From Pseudomonas fluorescens HK44 (GTDB lineage Bacteria > Pseudomonadota > Gammaproteobacteria > Pseudomonadales > Pseudomonadaceae): DNA of 64,000 nucleotides. The DNA lies in NCBI RefSeq assembly GCF_000217955.3, contig NZ_AFOY02000015.1, forward strand, positions 806,001 through 870,000, read 5' to 3'. Made by a program: the position numbers and the translations under genes. Numbering within the stretch: position 1 is the first letter of the stretch; every line of letters begins with the position of its first letter. The notes below the pieces were generated by a model that did not search any database, was not told the DNA's origin, and was given only the letters and a program-made list of their open reading frames with translations. Positions 46,631 through 55,577 of this stretch are shown here, one piece after another.

Positions 46631-48226
46631 GTTTCCCGGCACCGCGTGGTAATTGAAATACCCACTGACCACTCGGTTTAGCCATTGCCCTTGAACCCGG
46701 ATGGGCTCATGACGTCGACGTTTCAGCTCATCCCGGATGACCAGCAGCGTTGCACGCATTCGCTTCTTGACCGTCAGACGCAGTATTTGAAAACCACCGA
46801 TCCTGTTGGTACTACAACAGTGTGTGAAGCCTAGGAAGTCAAACGTCTCCGGTTTACCCAAGCCTCGGTCTCTACGATTTCTCGCAGCGAAACGACCAAA
46901 CTGAATCAGCCGTGTCTTCGAAGCATTAAGCGATAAACCGAACCTGGCCAGTCGTTCTCGTAATTGCTGCAAGAATTGCTGGGCCTGCGATTTCAACCTG
47001 AAACCCACAACACTGTCGTCCGCGTAGCGCACAACGATGACATCGCCACGGGCGTGGCGCTCGCGCCACTGCCTTGCCCACAGATCCAGCACGTAGTGGA
47101 GATAGATATTCGCCAGTAACGGAGATATCACTGCGCCTTGGGGAGTCCCCTTGGCCGCAGCCACCCTACGGCCTTCCTCCATTATTCCCGCCTGAAGCCA
47201 TTTGCAGATAAGTCCGAGCAGGCGCCGATCTGCAATTCGGTGTCCCAGAAACATCAGCATCCATTCATGGTCGATCTCATCAAAGAACGACGTGATATCC
47301 GCATCCAATATCCAGTTCACCTTCTGGCCCTTGAGCGCGACCGTTAATGCATCCAGCGCATCGTGCTGGCTACGTCCCGGCCGAAACCCATACGAGAATC
47401 CTAGAAAGTCTTCTTCATAGATCGCATTCAGAACAGTGGCAACTGCTTGTTGTACGATCTTATCCTCCAGAGAGGCAATGCCCAGCGGGCGCAGCCTACC
47501 GTCGGCTTTGGGAATATAGACCCGTCGCGACGGCGTTGCCCGATAGGCACCACTATGAAGCCGTGCGTGCAAGTCACCTACCCGCTGGAGAAGACCTTCT
47601 TCGTACTCTCGCCACGACATGCCGTCCACGCCCACCGCTGCATCCCGGCGCAGGGCATAAAAGCTCTGCGCCAGTAATTGCGGTGTAACGTGGTGCAGCA
47701 AAGCCGTGAACTGCATGCCCTTATTCCTTCGGGCTGCTTCACGTACACCGTCAAGTCCCATCGACGCGCAACTGATCCGGCTCTGTGTCCGGGGCGCGGG
47801 GGAAGTGTTGGTGTTTCCCTTGGCTACGTCCCTTTCCTCCACCCTCTCCGCAGGGCTTGGCCCCTTGTTCGACGGTTTCTCAGGTACTACGGACGTATCC
47901 GACTTCTCAACAACGTAGACAGCAGGGTTACGGCTTTTGGCCTTTCCTGCTCCGCCCGGTGCTTGCGCACCGGGCATTGCCGAGATCTCCCAGTTTCTGT
48001 GCGAAGGACTTCCCGACGTGCACAGGGTCTCCGACCGCGCGGGATCAGAGCATGACTGGCGTATAACGCCATGCTCCGTATTGCCTTCTGCTTCGCATAA
48101 CAGCATCGGCATCCCGGATTCCTGATTACGCGGCTCAATGGCTGGCCCATCGGTTTCCCCTGTCAACGCTTCACCCTGCACCTCACGGTGCAACATGCAT
48201 GACTCAGGGTCTGGTTGATTCGCCAT
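46577..48226 (-). CDS. ltrA: Group II intron reverse transcriptase/maturase (C-terminally truncated)
   Basis: The open frame is 549 residues, but the true protein starts later, probably near the VEKSDTSVVPEKPSNKG segment (about residue 108), since what precedes it corresponds to intron RNA domains. Seen: RT palm with GIASLEDKIVQQAVATVLNAIYE, FSYGFRPGRSQHDALDAL, catalytic VVRYADDSVVGF and the start of the maturase X domain (FDFLGFTHC...GYFNYHAVPGN). After VPGN the last 60-70 residues of X and the C-terminal DNA-binding part are missing, replaced by antisense of the MFS gene. Splicing and mobility are therefore unlikely. Confidence 0.88.
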   Translation of the reverse strand: MANQPDPESCMLHREVQGEALTGETDGPAIEPRNQESGMPMLLCEAEGNTEHGVIRQSCSDPARSETLCTSGSPSHRNWEISAMPGAQAPGGAGKAKSRNPAVYVVEKSDTSVVPEKPSNKGPSPAERVEERDVAKGNTNTSPAPRTQSRISCASMGLDGVREAARRNKGMQFTALLHHVTPQLLAQSFYALRRDAAVGVDGMSWREYEEGLLQRVGDLHARLHSGAYRATPSRRVYIPKADGRLRPLGIASLEDKIVQQAVATVLNAIYEEDFLGFSYGFRPGRSQHDALDALTVALKGQKVNWILDADITSFFDEIDHEWMLMFLGHRIADRRLLGLICKWLQAGIMEEGRRVAAAKGTPQGAVISPLLANIYLHYVLDLWARQWRERHARGDVIVVRYADDSVVGFRLKSQAQQFLQQLRERLARFGLSLNASKTRLIQFGRFAARNRRDRGLGKPETFDFLGFTHCCSTNRIGGFQILRLTVKKRMRATLLVIRDELKRRRHEPIRVQGQWLNRVVSGYFNYHAVPGNLIWPKWVTGRCSKTLED

Positions 48227-48282
48227 TTCTTACCAGTATCGAACTTTCATCGACTATCCTCCGCCAGCTTTAACTGGCGCAC
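46627..48282 (-). mobile_element. Group II intron, 5' end intact, 3' end deleted
   Basis: On the minus strand a typical 5' end GTGCGCC lies at 48282 and the maturase frame follows. The junction with the MFS gene at about 46627-46633 cuts the maturase, so RNA domains V and VI must be absent. A deletion took both the intron 3' end and the rest of the MFS gene. Confidence 0.75.
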
Positions 48283-48335
48283 TATGCGTCCGGCCAAGTC
48301 ATCTACCCGGCCCTGAAATGCCAAGACATGGAGTG

Positions 48336-48351
48336 CACTTAAATTTAAGTG
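48336..48351. repeat. 16-bp perfect palindrome beside the intron 5' end
   Basis: CACTTAAATTTAAGTG with partly symmetric flanks (GTG and GGCAC). Lies in the 160-base gap between the intron 5' end and the chemoreceptor stop. No gene of its own was recognised in the gap. Confidence 0.5.
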
Positions 48352-48445
48352 GGCACCAGTTCTAGCCTTTTAAGCGGGTTAACCTGCTCGATTCAAATGA
48401 GAACGCCCCCTAGGATCAGTGCGACAAGGACAGCTTGCTGCTACG

Positions 48446-50410
48446 TCATACCAGCTTGAATCGGCTCACCATGGTTTGCAATTCGCCACCCAAACGGGCC
48501 AGATCACTGCTGGCCGCATAAGATTCTTCGGCGGCTGCAGCAGATTGCTCAGCGACATCACGTATACTTGCAACGCTACGATTGATCTCTTCGGCCACCG
48601 AACTTTGTTGTTCGGCAGCTGTAGCAATCTGCAGATTCATCTGCTGAATACTCGACACAGCGGTGTTAATCGTTTCCAGTACCGCACCTGCTTCCTTGGC
48701 CGACCCCACCGTATTGCCTGCTTCGACACGGCTCATGCCCATCATTTCTACCGCACCTTGCGCTCCAATTTGCAAGGTACCGATCAGGCCTTCAATTTGC
48801 GCAGTTGATTCCTGGGTTCGACGGGCCAACGCACGAACTTCGTCAGCTACGACGGCAAAACCTCGACCGGCATCACCAGCGCGCGCGGCTTCGATAGCAG
48901 CATTGAGGGCGAGCAGATTGGTCTGGTCGGCGATACTTTTGATCACATCCAATACCGTGCCGATGTTGGCGCTGTCGTGGCTCAGGCGCTCAATAGACTC
49001 AGCAGAATGCTCCACGGTCATTGCCAGTCTTTCGATGTGTTCTATAGTCTGCTGAACCACGAAAGTGCCCTGTTGCGCTTGTCGGTCAGCCTGATCGGCC
49101 GAGCAGACCGCGGTTTCGGCGCTGCGCGCCACATCTTGTACGGTGGCGGCCATTTCGTTCATGGCCGTGGCGACCTGTTCGGTTTCCAGCTTCTGCTGGG
49201 TAATACCCGCACTGCTCTGTTGGGTGACTGCCGACATTTCCTTGGCAGCGGTCGCCAGTTGTTCAATGCTGCCTCTGAGGGCAGTGAGCAAGGTGCGCAG
49301 GCTCAGCGTCATGGCCTGCATGGCTTGCATCAGCATACCCAACTCGTCTTTACGGTCGCTGCGGATGTCTTCAGAAAGGTCGCCGTCAGCCACTTTACGG
49401 GCCAGACCCACCACTCGTTGCAGCGGCACGACGATCATTTGGGCAATCAGTATGGCTGCCAGCAGACCAACGATGAAGCCCGCCAAGGTCGCACCACCCA
49501 ACATGGTTTTGGCTTTGCTGGCTTCGGTTTCGAGGATTTTCAGTTGCAGATTCACAGCGTCATTAGACGCAGCCGCGGCCTGTGTTGCCCGCTCATTCAT
49601 TTCAGCTTCGGTCGTTTTCAGCTTGAAAAGGCTTTGCTGCAGCTCGCCGAAATCCGCCTGGTAGCGTAAGAGCTGGCGGAGTGCGACATCGATGTTGCCT
49701 TGGCTGGCAGGGTCGATCAGGCTATTGCGCAATTGCTTGCCGGACTTGTTCAGTTTTTCGAAATGGGCCAGTAAAAGGTCGGCATACTGCTGCTCACCGC
49801 GCAGAATGAAGTCTTTTTCACGATGGCGTGCACTGAGTACTTCCTTGGTCAGGTCGCTGGCCTGGCGAGCAAACTCCAGCGAGCGAAGACTGTTTTCATC
49901 ACCGTTTTCGCGAATCTCGCTGACCGCTGTCGCCGCGAGGCTGGCCTCCAGCTCATCGAATTGTTTCACGGCCTCCTGCGCCGAATCTTCCATGGCTGTT
50001 TGTGTTGCACGATTTTGTATTGATGCCCGGCTGAGCTCGAGTAATTTATCCTGGTAGCGGTTGACGTCCTGACTGACCTGTTTCATCAGTGTGACGGTCT
50101 CCGGGATACGCATGATTTTCAGGTTCTCAGCAGCGATCTGCTTGATCTCGTGGATGGTGGCTACGGCGCTTTGGATGTAACTGTCATCACCGCTGATAAT
50201 GAAGTTCTTCTCGTTTTGCCGCACCTGGTAGAGCTTGGTGTCGATGTCGTTGACCTTGAGCAGTGTGTCAATGCGCTTGAGCGTGCTCTCAAGGGCACTG
50301 AAGCTGACCAGAGCTACCAGTAGACTGATCAGCAGCACCACGCTGAAGCCTGTGAGAAGTTTTTTACGCACACTCATATCAAGGAAAAAGGTGGCGGAAG
50401 CAGAGGCCAT
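48446..50410 (-). CDS. Methyl-accepting chemotaxis protein with HBM sensor domain (McpS-like)
   Basis: 654 residues from the ATG at 50410 (AAGGA upstream). Membrane segment about 15-38 (KKLLTGFSVVLLISLLVALVSF). A periplasmic helical bimodular (HBM) ligand domain follows, about 40-290 (RQNEKNFIISGDDSYI and HREKDFILRGEQQYADLL are its paired motifs). The second membrane segment is near 310-330, then HAMP and a long coiled-coil signalling domain with the hairpin tip IKSIADQTNLLALNAAIEAARAGDAGRGFAVVADEVR. Known: McpS of Pseudomonas putida uses an HBM domain to sense TCA intermediates and acetate; other HBM receptors sense other acids. It probably lets cells swim to a substrate, possibly one of those degraded by the neighbouring clusters. 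Confidence 0.92.
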   Translation of the reverse strand: MASASATFFLDMSVRKKLLTGFSVVLLISLLVALVSFSALESTLKRIDTLLKVNDIDTKLYQVRQNEKNFIISGDDSYIQSAVATIHEIKQIAAENLKIMRIPETVTLMKQVSQDVNRYQDKLLELSRASIQNRATQTAMEDSAQEAVKQFDELEASLAATAVSEIRENGDENSLRSLEFARQASDLTKEVLSARHREKDFILRGEQQYADLLLAHFEKLNKSGKQLRNSLIDPASQGNIDVALRQLLRYQADFGELQQSLFKLKTTEAEMNERATQAAAASNDAVNLQLKILETEASKAKTMLGGATLAGFIVGLLAAILIAQMIVVPLQRVVGLARKVADGDLSEDIRSDRKDELGMLMQAMQAMTLSLRTLLTALRGSIEQLATAAKEMSAVTQQSSAGITQQKLETEQVATAMNEMAATVQDVARSAETAVCSADQADRQAQQGTFVVQQTIEHIERLAMTVEHSAESIERLSHDSANIGTVLDVIKSIADQTNLLALNAAIEAARAGDAGRGFAVVADEVRALARRTQESTAQIEGLIGTLQIGAQGAVEMMGMSRVEAGNTVGSAKEAGAVLETINTAVSSIQQMNLQIATAAEQQSSVAEEINRSVASIRDVAEQSAAAAEESYAASSDLARLGGELQTMVSRFKLV

Positions 50411-50564
50411 GGTCAGATCCTTTGTGGACACATTTATAGTTTTGGTGAGGCGCCGATACAGAAGACCAGCAATCAGGACGGCGGCCGGCAAAATTAGCTA
50501 GACGCACTATTTGCCTTCATCTGCCAGCAGAGCGCTCTGCATAGACAATGTGAGAATTTTCCGA

Positions 50565-50817
50565 TCAGCCATTGTCGAATAGCCACCACACCAGGGCTCC
50601 AAATCCAAGCCAGACCAGCTCATTAAATACTTCCGCCATTTCAATAACCGGCCTTGATGCCTTGCTTTCCTCCCATCTCAACGTGCTTTCTACACTCATC
50701 AAGCACGTTGAGAGGCATAACGCGAATAACAAGCAGAATACCCAATGGCAGGAGGATGGCATCGTCCAAATAGCCCAGGACAGGAATGAAATAAGGGATT
50801 AAGTCGATGAGGCTCTT
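50565..50817 (-). pseudogene. DUF1232 (YkvA-like) membrane protein fragment
   Basis: Leftward frame from 50817 gives KSLIDLIPYFIPVLGYLDDAILLPLGILLVI, the YkvA/DUF1232 signature, but without the N-terminal third. The expected C-terminal membrane helix (NELVWLGFGALVWWLF) is in another frame, so there is also a frameshift near 50650. Upstream it is cut exactly where the gabD fragment begins. Confidence 0.7.
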
Positions 50818-51024
50818 CTGATGGCCAACCAGGAAGACCTGGCCCGCCTGATGACCCTGGAGCAAGGCAAGCCGCTGACCGAGTCCCGTGGCGGAATCGC
50901 TTACGCCGCCACCTTCCTGGAGTGGTTCGGCGAAGAAGCCAGTCGCCTCTATGGCGACATGATTCCCGGTCACCAAGTCGACAAGCGCCTGATGGTGCTC
51001 AAGCAGCCGATCGGTGAGAGGTAA
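50818..51024 (+). pseudogene. gabD (succinate-semialdehyde dehydrogenase) fragment
   Basis: 67 codons: NQEDLARLMTLEQGKPLTESRG, FLEWFGEEASRLYGDMIPGH and RLMVLKQPIG match the N-terminal quarter of GabD. It begins in the middle of the conserved region and ends just before the VTAAITPWNFP motif expected next. No promoter or remaining domains; a relic of recombination. Confidence 0.75.
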
Positions 51025-51125
51025 ATGCCAGGATCAGTTTTTGTTTTATGTTCATCTAGCTCGCCCTCCTTGTGAGGAGAGTACGTTACCGTCGGAGAGA
51101 AATATTTTGCAGATATTGCGTATTA

Positions 51126-51135
51126 TGGTATACCA
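51126..51135. promoter_or_regulatory. TGGTATACCA palindrome upstream of the LLM remnant
   Basis: A perfect ten-base palindrome with the GTATAC core typical of FCD-type GntR operators, about 100 bases before the broken LLM gene. The regulator is not adjacent. Confidence 0.4.
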
Positions 51136-51233
51136 CGCAAACCAGCCAGCCATTCTCAGTGACGCGCTTCAACCGGCTAGAACATCCGGGAGCGCCCAGG
51201 ACAGGCTAACAACAAAAGATCCGAGGTAGCGTC

Positions 51234-51552
51234 ATGAGATTTTCCTTGTTCGTGCACATGGAACGTTGGGACCAGAGCATCAGCCATCGGCAGCTGTTCG
51301 AGGACCTAAGCGAACTGAGCCTGATGGCCGAGGCCGGAAGAAAAATTCGCCGAGCGCCCGGAATTCGAGCTGGAAAACATCCGCAAGAACACCATGATTG
51401 GTACCCCGGAAGAAGTCGTCGCCCGCATCAAGTATTACCAGGAACTGGGCGTCGACGAGTTCAGCTTCTGGTGCGATAACAGCTTGCCCCACGCGGAGAA
51501 GAAAAAATCCCTGGAGCTGTTTATCAAACACGTGGTGCCAGCGTTTCGCTGA
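51234..51552 (+). pseudogene. LLM-class flavin-dependent oxidoreductase, internally deleted
   Basis: The ATG at 51234 has GAGGTAG upstream and starts MRFSLFVHMERWDQSISHRQ, SELSLMAEAG, the beginning of a luciferase-like monooxygenase. Immediately after AEAG the sequence jumps, in a different frame, to the C-terminus (ERPEFELENIRKNTMIGTPEEVVARI, then FWCDNSLPHAEKKKSL, ending VVPAFR). About 250 internal codons are missing. Similar enzymes pair with isochorismatase-fold hydrolases and NCS1 permeases, as in rut-like pyrimidine clusters, so it was probably the first gene of this operon. Confidence 0.75.
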
Positions 51553-51615
51553 GCCCGCTGCCCCACCCCTCGGATGCGAAGCCTTGGGGTTGACTGATGT
51601 GTAGGGTCGATTTCC

Positions 51616-51768
51616 ATGATCAATGGCTACCTCCAATCACTCGCCCTTCCCCCCAGCGCCGAGCAGGCTTACCTGCGCGGTGAATGGACCGCTTCGCATA
51701 TCCATCTCAAGCGCCTGCGCGCCAGCGTTTCAGCCAAGCAGAATGGCTTCTGGCAAATAATTCACTGA
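51616..51768 (+). pseudogene. Short 50-codon frame of unknown origin
   Basis: MINGYLQSLALPPSAEQAYLRG, with QNGFWQIIH at the end; not recognised. Short, without a clear ribosome site, and between a deleted gene and an intact one, so it is more likely a relic than a real gene. Confidence 0.25.
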
Positions 51769-51860
51769 GCCCACCCGAACAGAAATCCTCGCACGCCACG
51801 TCGCGCCATCGTGCGGCGTGTGCGGTGCATTGTGCTTCGGCTCATGATCAGGTTTGCCCA

Positions 51861-52538
51861 ATGAACAATAAAAACGCGCTGTTGATCATCGACATGCAAC
51901 AGGAGGACGGTTTCGTCCTGGAAAACTTCGACACGGTGGTGACCAATACTGCCGAACTGATCGAAACCGCTCGCCGTCAGCGAGTGCCTGTTATCTATAC
52001 CCGCCATATCAATCAAGCCGACGGCGGTGACATGCCGCGCGGCGAACCGCGAGCAACTGACGGTGGACCGAGCAGTTACCGCGCCGGAACCCGGCAGGTT
52101 GAAATCATCGAACATCTGGCGCCGCAGTCAGATGATCAGGTGCTGGACAAGGGCCGTTACAGCGCCTTCCACAGCACAGATCTGGATGCCCGACTCAAAA
52201 CGCTGGGAGTCGACACGCTGATCGTCAGCGGCGTGCTGACCGACGTCTGCGTGCTCAGCAGCGTGTTCGATGCCTTCGCGCGGGGTTATCACATTCGTCT
52301 GGTCAGCGATGCCTGCACCACGACCACTCTCGCGGGCCATTATTCGGCGCTGTTGATCATGGCCAACTGGGTTTATTCCCTGGAAATCCTGACCTGCGCT
52401 CAATGCCGGCGCGCCCTGGAAAAACGCGATTACGTGAGTTTGATTCCCGAGTATCCGGACCTGTTCGCCCACCAGCCACATGAACTGGAAAGCACCATCG
52501 CCCGTTTGCAAACTCACCTCACCGGGACTCAGGAGTAA
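51861..52538 (+). CDS. Isochorismatase-family cysteine hydrolase
   Basis: 225 residues from the ATG at 51861; frames further upstream run through non-coding-looking DNA. Catalytic triad: Asp in LLIIDMQQED (near 11), Lys in LDKGRYSAF (near 100) and Cys in TDVCVLSSVFDAF (near 133). The usual cis-peptide SGVLTDVC region is present. Known members hydrolyse amides, ureidoacrylate (RutB), N-carbamoylsarcosine or nicotinamide. It is followed after five bases by an NCS1 permease, and preceded by the remnant of an LLM enzyme. Inference: amide hydrolysis in degradation of a nitrogen heterocycle or ureido compound; upstream step lost here. Confidence 0.88.
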   Translation: MNNKNALLIIDMQQEDGFVLENFDTVVTNTAELIETARRQRVPVIYTRHINQADGGDMPRGEPRATDGGPSSYRAGTRQVEIIEHLAPQSDDQVLDKGRYSAFHSTDLDARLKTLGVDTLIVSGVLTDVCVLSSVFDAFARGYHIRLVSDACTTTTLAGHYSALLIMANWVYSLEILTCAQCRRALEKRDYVSLIPEYPDLFAHQPHELESTIARLQTHLTGTQE

Positions 52539-52543
52539 TCGCC

Positions 52544-53908
52544 ATGCAAGTCGAAAAAAGAAGTATCGATTTCATCCCTGAATCTGAACGCCATGGTCAG
52601 CCAGGCTCTCTGTTTTTCATCTGGTTCGGCGCCAACATGAACATCACCACCATCGCTTCTGGCATATTGCCGGTGGTGATGGGGCTTGATCTTTTCTGGA
52701 GTGCTTTGGCAATCCTGATCGGCTCGTTGCTCGGGGCGATTTTCATGGCCTCACACTCTGCACAGGGACCAAAGCTGGGCATCCCGCAAATGATCCAGAG
52801 CCGGGCGCAATTTGGCGTGCTGGGGGCGGTGTTGCCATTGCTGTTTGTGATGCTGATTTACCTTGGGTTTTTCGTCAGTAACACCTTGCTCGCCGCCCAG
52901 GCGCTGGAGTCCGTCAGCCCTCTGCCGGCGACTGGCAATATCTACCTGATCGGGGCGTTGTGCTTCGTGGTCGCGCTGTACGGCTACCGGCTGATCCATC
53001 GCTTGCAGAAGCTTTTGTCACTGCTCTCGTTACTGGTGTTCTTCGCGGCCACGGTGCTTGCTTTGCAGCTGCCGATCCCGGCTGAACAATGGTTGCCAAC
53101 TGGCTTCTCGTTGTCGAAGTTTCTGGTGGCAGTGAGCATTGCCGTGACCTGGCAGCTGTCTTATGCGCCCTATGTCGCCGACTATTCGCGCTACCTGCCA
53201 AGCAACACCCCAACTGCCAAAGTATTCTGGTACAGCTACGCCGGCACGGTCAGCGGCGGCGTGTGGATGATGATTCTCGGCGCAATCCTCAGCGTCGGTA
53301 TCGGCGACTTTTCCAGCAACGTCGGTGGCCATGTCGCCGGACTGTTCGGCGGCGGCGCGGTGCTGTTGTTCGCCTTCATTCTCTATGGTCAGGTATCGAT
53401 CAACGTCTTCAACCTGTACGGCGCCTTCATGTCGACCATAACCGTGATCGAACCCTTTGCCCGACTGAAGGTAACGCCTCGGGTGCGCGGCCTGTTCATG
53501 TTGGTGATCAGCCTGGTGGCCACGGCGTTGTGCACCATCAGTCAGGACAATTTCATCAACTTCTTCCTCAACTTCATCTTCTTCATGAGCTACTTCCTGA
53601 TTCCCTGGACGGCGATCAATCTGGTGGACTACTACTGCTTGCGCAAAGGTCAGTACCAGATCGACGACATCTTCGATCTGAACGGGATCTACGGGCGCAT
53701 CAACACAATCGCCTGCGGCAGTTTCCTGCTGGCGATTGCCCTGGAAATTCCGTTCATGAACACCACATTGTACGTCGGCCCAGTGGCCACGGCGCTGGAC
53801 GGCGTGGACCTGGCCTGGATCGTCGGGCTATTGGTGCCCGCGCTGAGCTATTACTGGCTGATGAAACTGACTAAACACACGCTGGAGGTGAGCCCGGCAC
53901 CTCGATAA
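52544..53908 (+). CDS. NCS1-family purine/cytosine/related permease
   Basis: 454 residues, about 12 membrane segments, nucleobase:cation symporter-1 family. Start RHGQPGSLFFIWFGANMNITTIASGILPVVMGLDLFWS is the characteristic helix 1-2 with the substrate-binding Asn, followed by LGIPQMIQSRAQFGVLGAVLP. Known substrates are cytosine, allantoin, hydantoins, uracil and thiamin precursors. Start ATG has AGGAG nine bases upstream. Coupled to the isochorismatase gene, so it probably imports that enzyme's substrate or its precursor. Confidence 0.92.
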   Translation: MQVEKRSIDFIPESERHGQPGSLFFIWFGANMNITTIASGILPVVMGLDLFWSALAILIGSLLGAIFMASHSAQGPKLGIPQMIQSRAQFGVLGAVLPLLFVMLIYLGFFVSNTLLAAQALESVSPLPATGNIYLIGALCFVVALYGYRLIHRLQKLLSLLSLLVFFAATVLALQLPIPAEQWLPTGFSLSKFLVAVSIAVTWQLSYAPYVADYSRYLPSNTPTAKVFWYSYAGTVSGGVWMMILGAILSVGIGDFSSNVGGHVAGLFGGGAVLLFAFILYGQVSINVFNLYGAFMSTITVIEPFARLKVTPRVRGLFMLVISLVATALCTISQDNFINFFLNFIFFMSYFLIPWTAINLVDYYCLRKGQYQIDDIFDLNGIYGRINTIACGSFLLAIALEIPFMNTTLYVGPVATALDGVDLAWIVGLLVPALSYYWLMKLTKHTLEVSPAPR

Positions 53909-53918
53909 AACACTGAAA

Positions 53919-53951
53919 AGCACGACGCCGGCTCAAGGCCGGCGTCGTGCT
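53919..53951 (+). terminator. Strong hairpin after the permease gene
   Basis: AGCACGACGCCGGC, loop TCAAG, GCCGGCGTCGTGCT: a perfect 14-base-pair stem ten bases past the permease stop. Only a short T-poor tail follows. Confidence 0.7.
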
Positions 53952-54075
53952 GTCAGCAACCGCATTAATGGTCGTAGCACTCTCGTTGTGCTCCGCCAGG
54001 TCCATCTCAATGTCCTCCATCCATTCATCGATGCGCAAGCCGACCAAGGCGTTGATCATTTTGAGAATGATCAAG

Positions 54076-54345
54076 CTGATAAACCACGACCACCCAAATA
54101 GGCATTGATGACCTGCAAAATCCCACCGGCCAGTTCATGTTTTTCCAGCAGGCACTGCGACAAATAGCCTGACACCTGGGGAACAAGGACCCTATCGGGC
54201 TGTAAAAGTCGTCGAAGTAATGGTGCAGATCGCTCAGATCGAGACATCGATCAATGCTACGTGGGAGGTGATTTTCCGGGATGTGATTTTCAAGGTTAAA
54301 CGAGTAAAACAGCCGCTCCTGCCCACTCGATAACTGTCCCATCAT
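54076..54345 (-). pseudogene. Mosaic of two transposase fragments (IS1182-type and IS5-type)
   Basis: Leftward, an ATG at 54345 gives MMGQLSSGQERLFYSFNL, then LPRSIDRCLDLSDL and FYSPIGS, the start of IS1182-family transposases. After about 57 codons it changes into EKHELAGGILQVINAYLG, the middle of an IS5-group transposase. Neither has ends or target duplications. Fragments of two elements have been joined by deletion or recombination. The rest of 53952-54380 contains nothing recognisable. Confidence 0.72.
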
Positions 54346-54380
54346 TCTGCGTATCCTCCCGCCAACTGAGGAGTCGAAAA

Positions 54381-55553
54381 TTAGACCAACCCCGGTAGCT
54401 TGATCTCCAGACGACGTGCCAGCAATCCGGCAAAGGCCAATACCGGTAGTATCGCCGTCGCAAAGGCTAGCCATAGCAGTGGAGAGAACCTTTGCCCGAC
54501 AAGCGTGCCGGCCAGCGCGGGGCCGGTCATGGAACTCAAGGCGAAAGCGGCGGGAATCAGCATGATCGAGCGTCCGCTGGGGTCCAGGCGGGCAATCGCC
54601 GCTGTTTGAAAGATGCAGCCCCAGGTGAAGCCGACTTCCCAGATCCAGGCACCCAGGGCGTACATCAAGAACCCCTCGGCGCAGCCCAGCAGGATCAGCC
54701 CCAGGCTGATCACTGCCAACACCAGCAGATGCGGCAGACGCGCCTCCAGACGATCACCGATGGCGGCCAGCGTCAACGCGGCAACACCTCCCAGCAGCTT
54801 CAATACGGCAAAGACGATGCCCAGCTCGGTGGGCTGCAACGCCAGGCCGTGGCCCAGGCGTTCCAGAAACGCCCAAAGACCAATCTGCCCGGCACCGAAC
54901 AGAAAGAAAAAAGCCAGCGCGGAATAAGCCAGTAACGGAAAACTGAAACGGGCGCAAAGGGAACGCTCGTCAATTGCGTCGACCGTACTGGCGAAATCGG
55001 TGCGCCGTGGCAATGCCAGTGCGCTCAGACTCAAAAACAGAATGATGGCAGCCAGCAAGAGCGCTGCTCCCGCATAGTGAAACCGTACAACGACCAACGA
55101 CGGCAAGGCGAACAGCACCGCTGCAACCAGGCCAAGCTCGATGCCCTGTCGCATGCCCAAAGCGCGCTCTTTATCCGCCATTTCGCTCATGATGCGCAGC
55201 CCAAGGCAGGTCATCAGCGCGGCAAAAAAACCGATCAATGCCCACAGCGGCAATTGTGCCCCTGCGGGCAGGCGAGAGGACGCCAGCAAGGCCAGCGCCG
55301 CGCCAAACGCACAGCCAACGGTCAGATAGCGCCAGTTCAAACGATCGATGAACGCCACCGCAACCAGGGTGCCGCACAGGTACCCGGTAAAACAGGTGGA
55401 ACCGAGCAGGCCGATTTCCCCGGCATCGAAGCCGAAACTATCAGACAGTGCGCCGAGCAGGATGGGTAATGTGTTGAAGGGCAAACCGCCGATGGTCGAA
55501 GCCAGGCTGGCTGCCAACATGATGGTCAAGGTTTTGCGGCGACTGATGGTCAT
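54381..55553 (-). CDS. MFS transporter
   Basis: 390 residues, about 12 hydrophobic helices, MFS fold; MTISRRKTLTIMLAASLASTIGG start with GGAGAGGG upstream. Substrate unknown; I do not recognise the subfamily. Next to a KshA-like Rieske oxygenase (24 bases upstream gene) in a leftward operon, so it may import the sterol/terpenoid substrate or export an intermediate (inference). Its stop lies beside transposase relics, so downstream genes of this operon may have been lost. Confidence 0.82.
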   Translation of the reverse strand: MTISRRKTLTIMLAASLASTIGGLPFNTLPILLGALSDSFGFDAGEIGLLGSTCFTGYLCGTLVAVAFIDRLNWRYLTVGCAFGAALALLASSRLPAGAQLPLWALIGFFAALMTCLGLRIMSEMADKERALGMRQGIELGLVAAVLFALPSLVVVRFHYAGAALLLAAIILFLSLSALALPRRTDFASTVDAIDERSLCARFSFPLLAYSALAFFFLFGAGQIGLWAFLERLGHGLALQPTELGIVFAVLKLLGGVAALTLAAIGDRLEARLPHLLVLAVISLGLILLGCAEGFLMYALGAWIWEVGFTWGCIFQTAAIARLDPSGRSIMLIPAAFALSSMTGPALAGTLVGQRFSPLLWLAFATAILPVLAFAGLLARRLEIKLPGLV

Positions 55554-55577
55554 TACCCTCTCCTGTCCGTGGTTCTA

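Noticed and set aside
48226..48282. Possibility of extending the maturase protein to the full open frame start
   Set aside because: The first 100 codons correspond to intron RNA domains; known relatives start much later.
50821..51024. Treating the gabD piece as a small functional gene
   Set aside because: It lacks catalytic residues and starts and ends inside conserved GabD regions.
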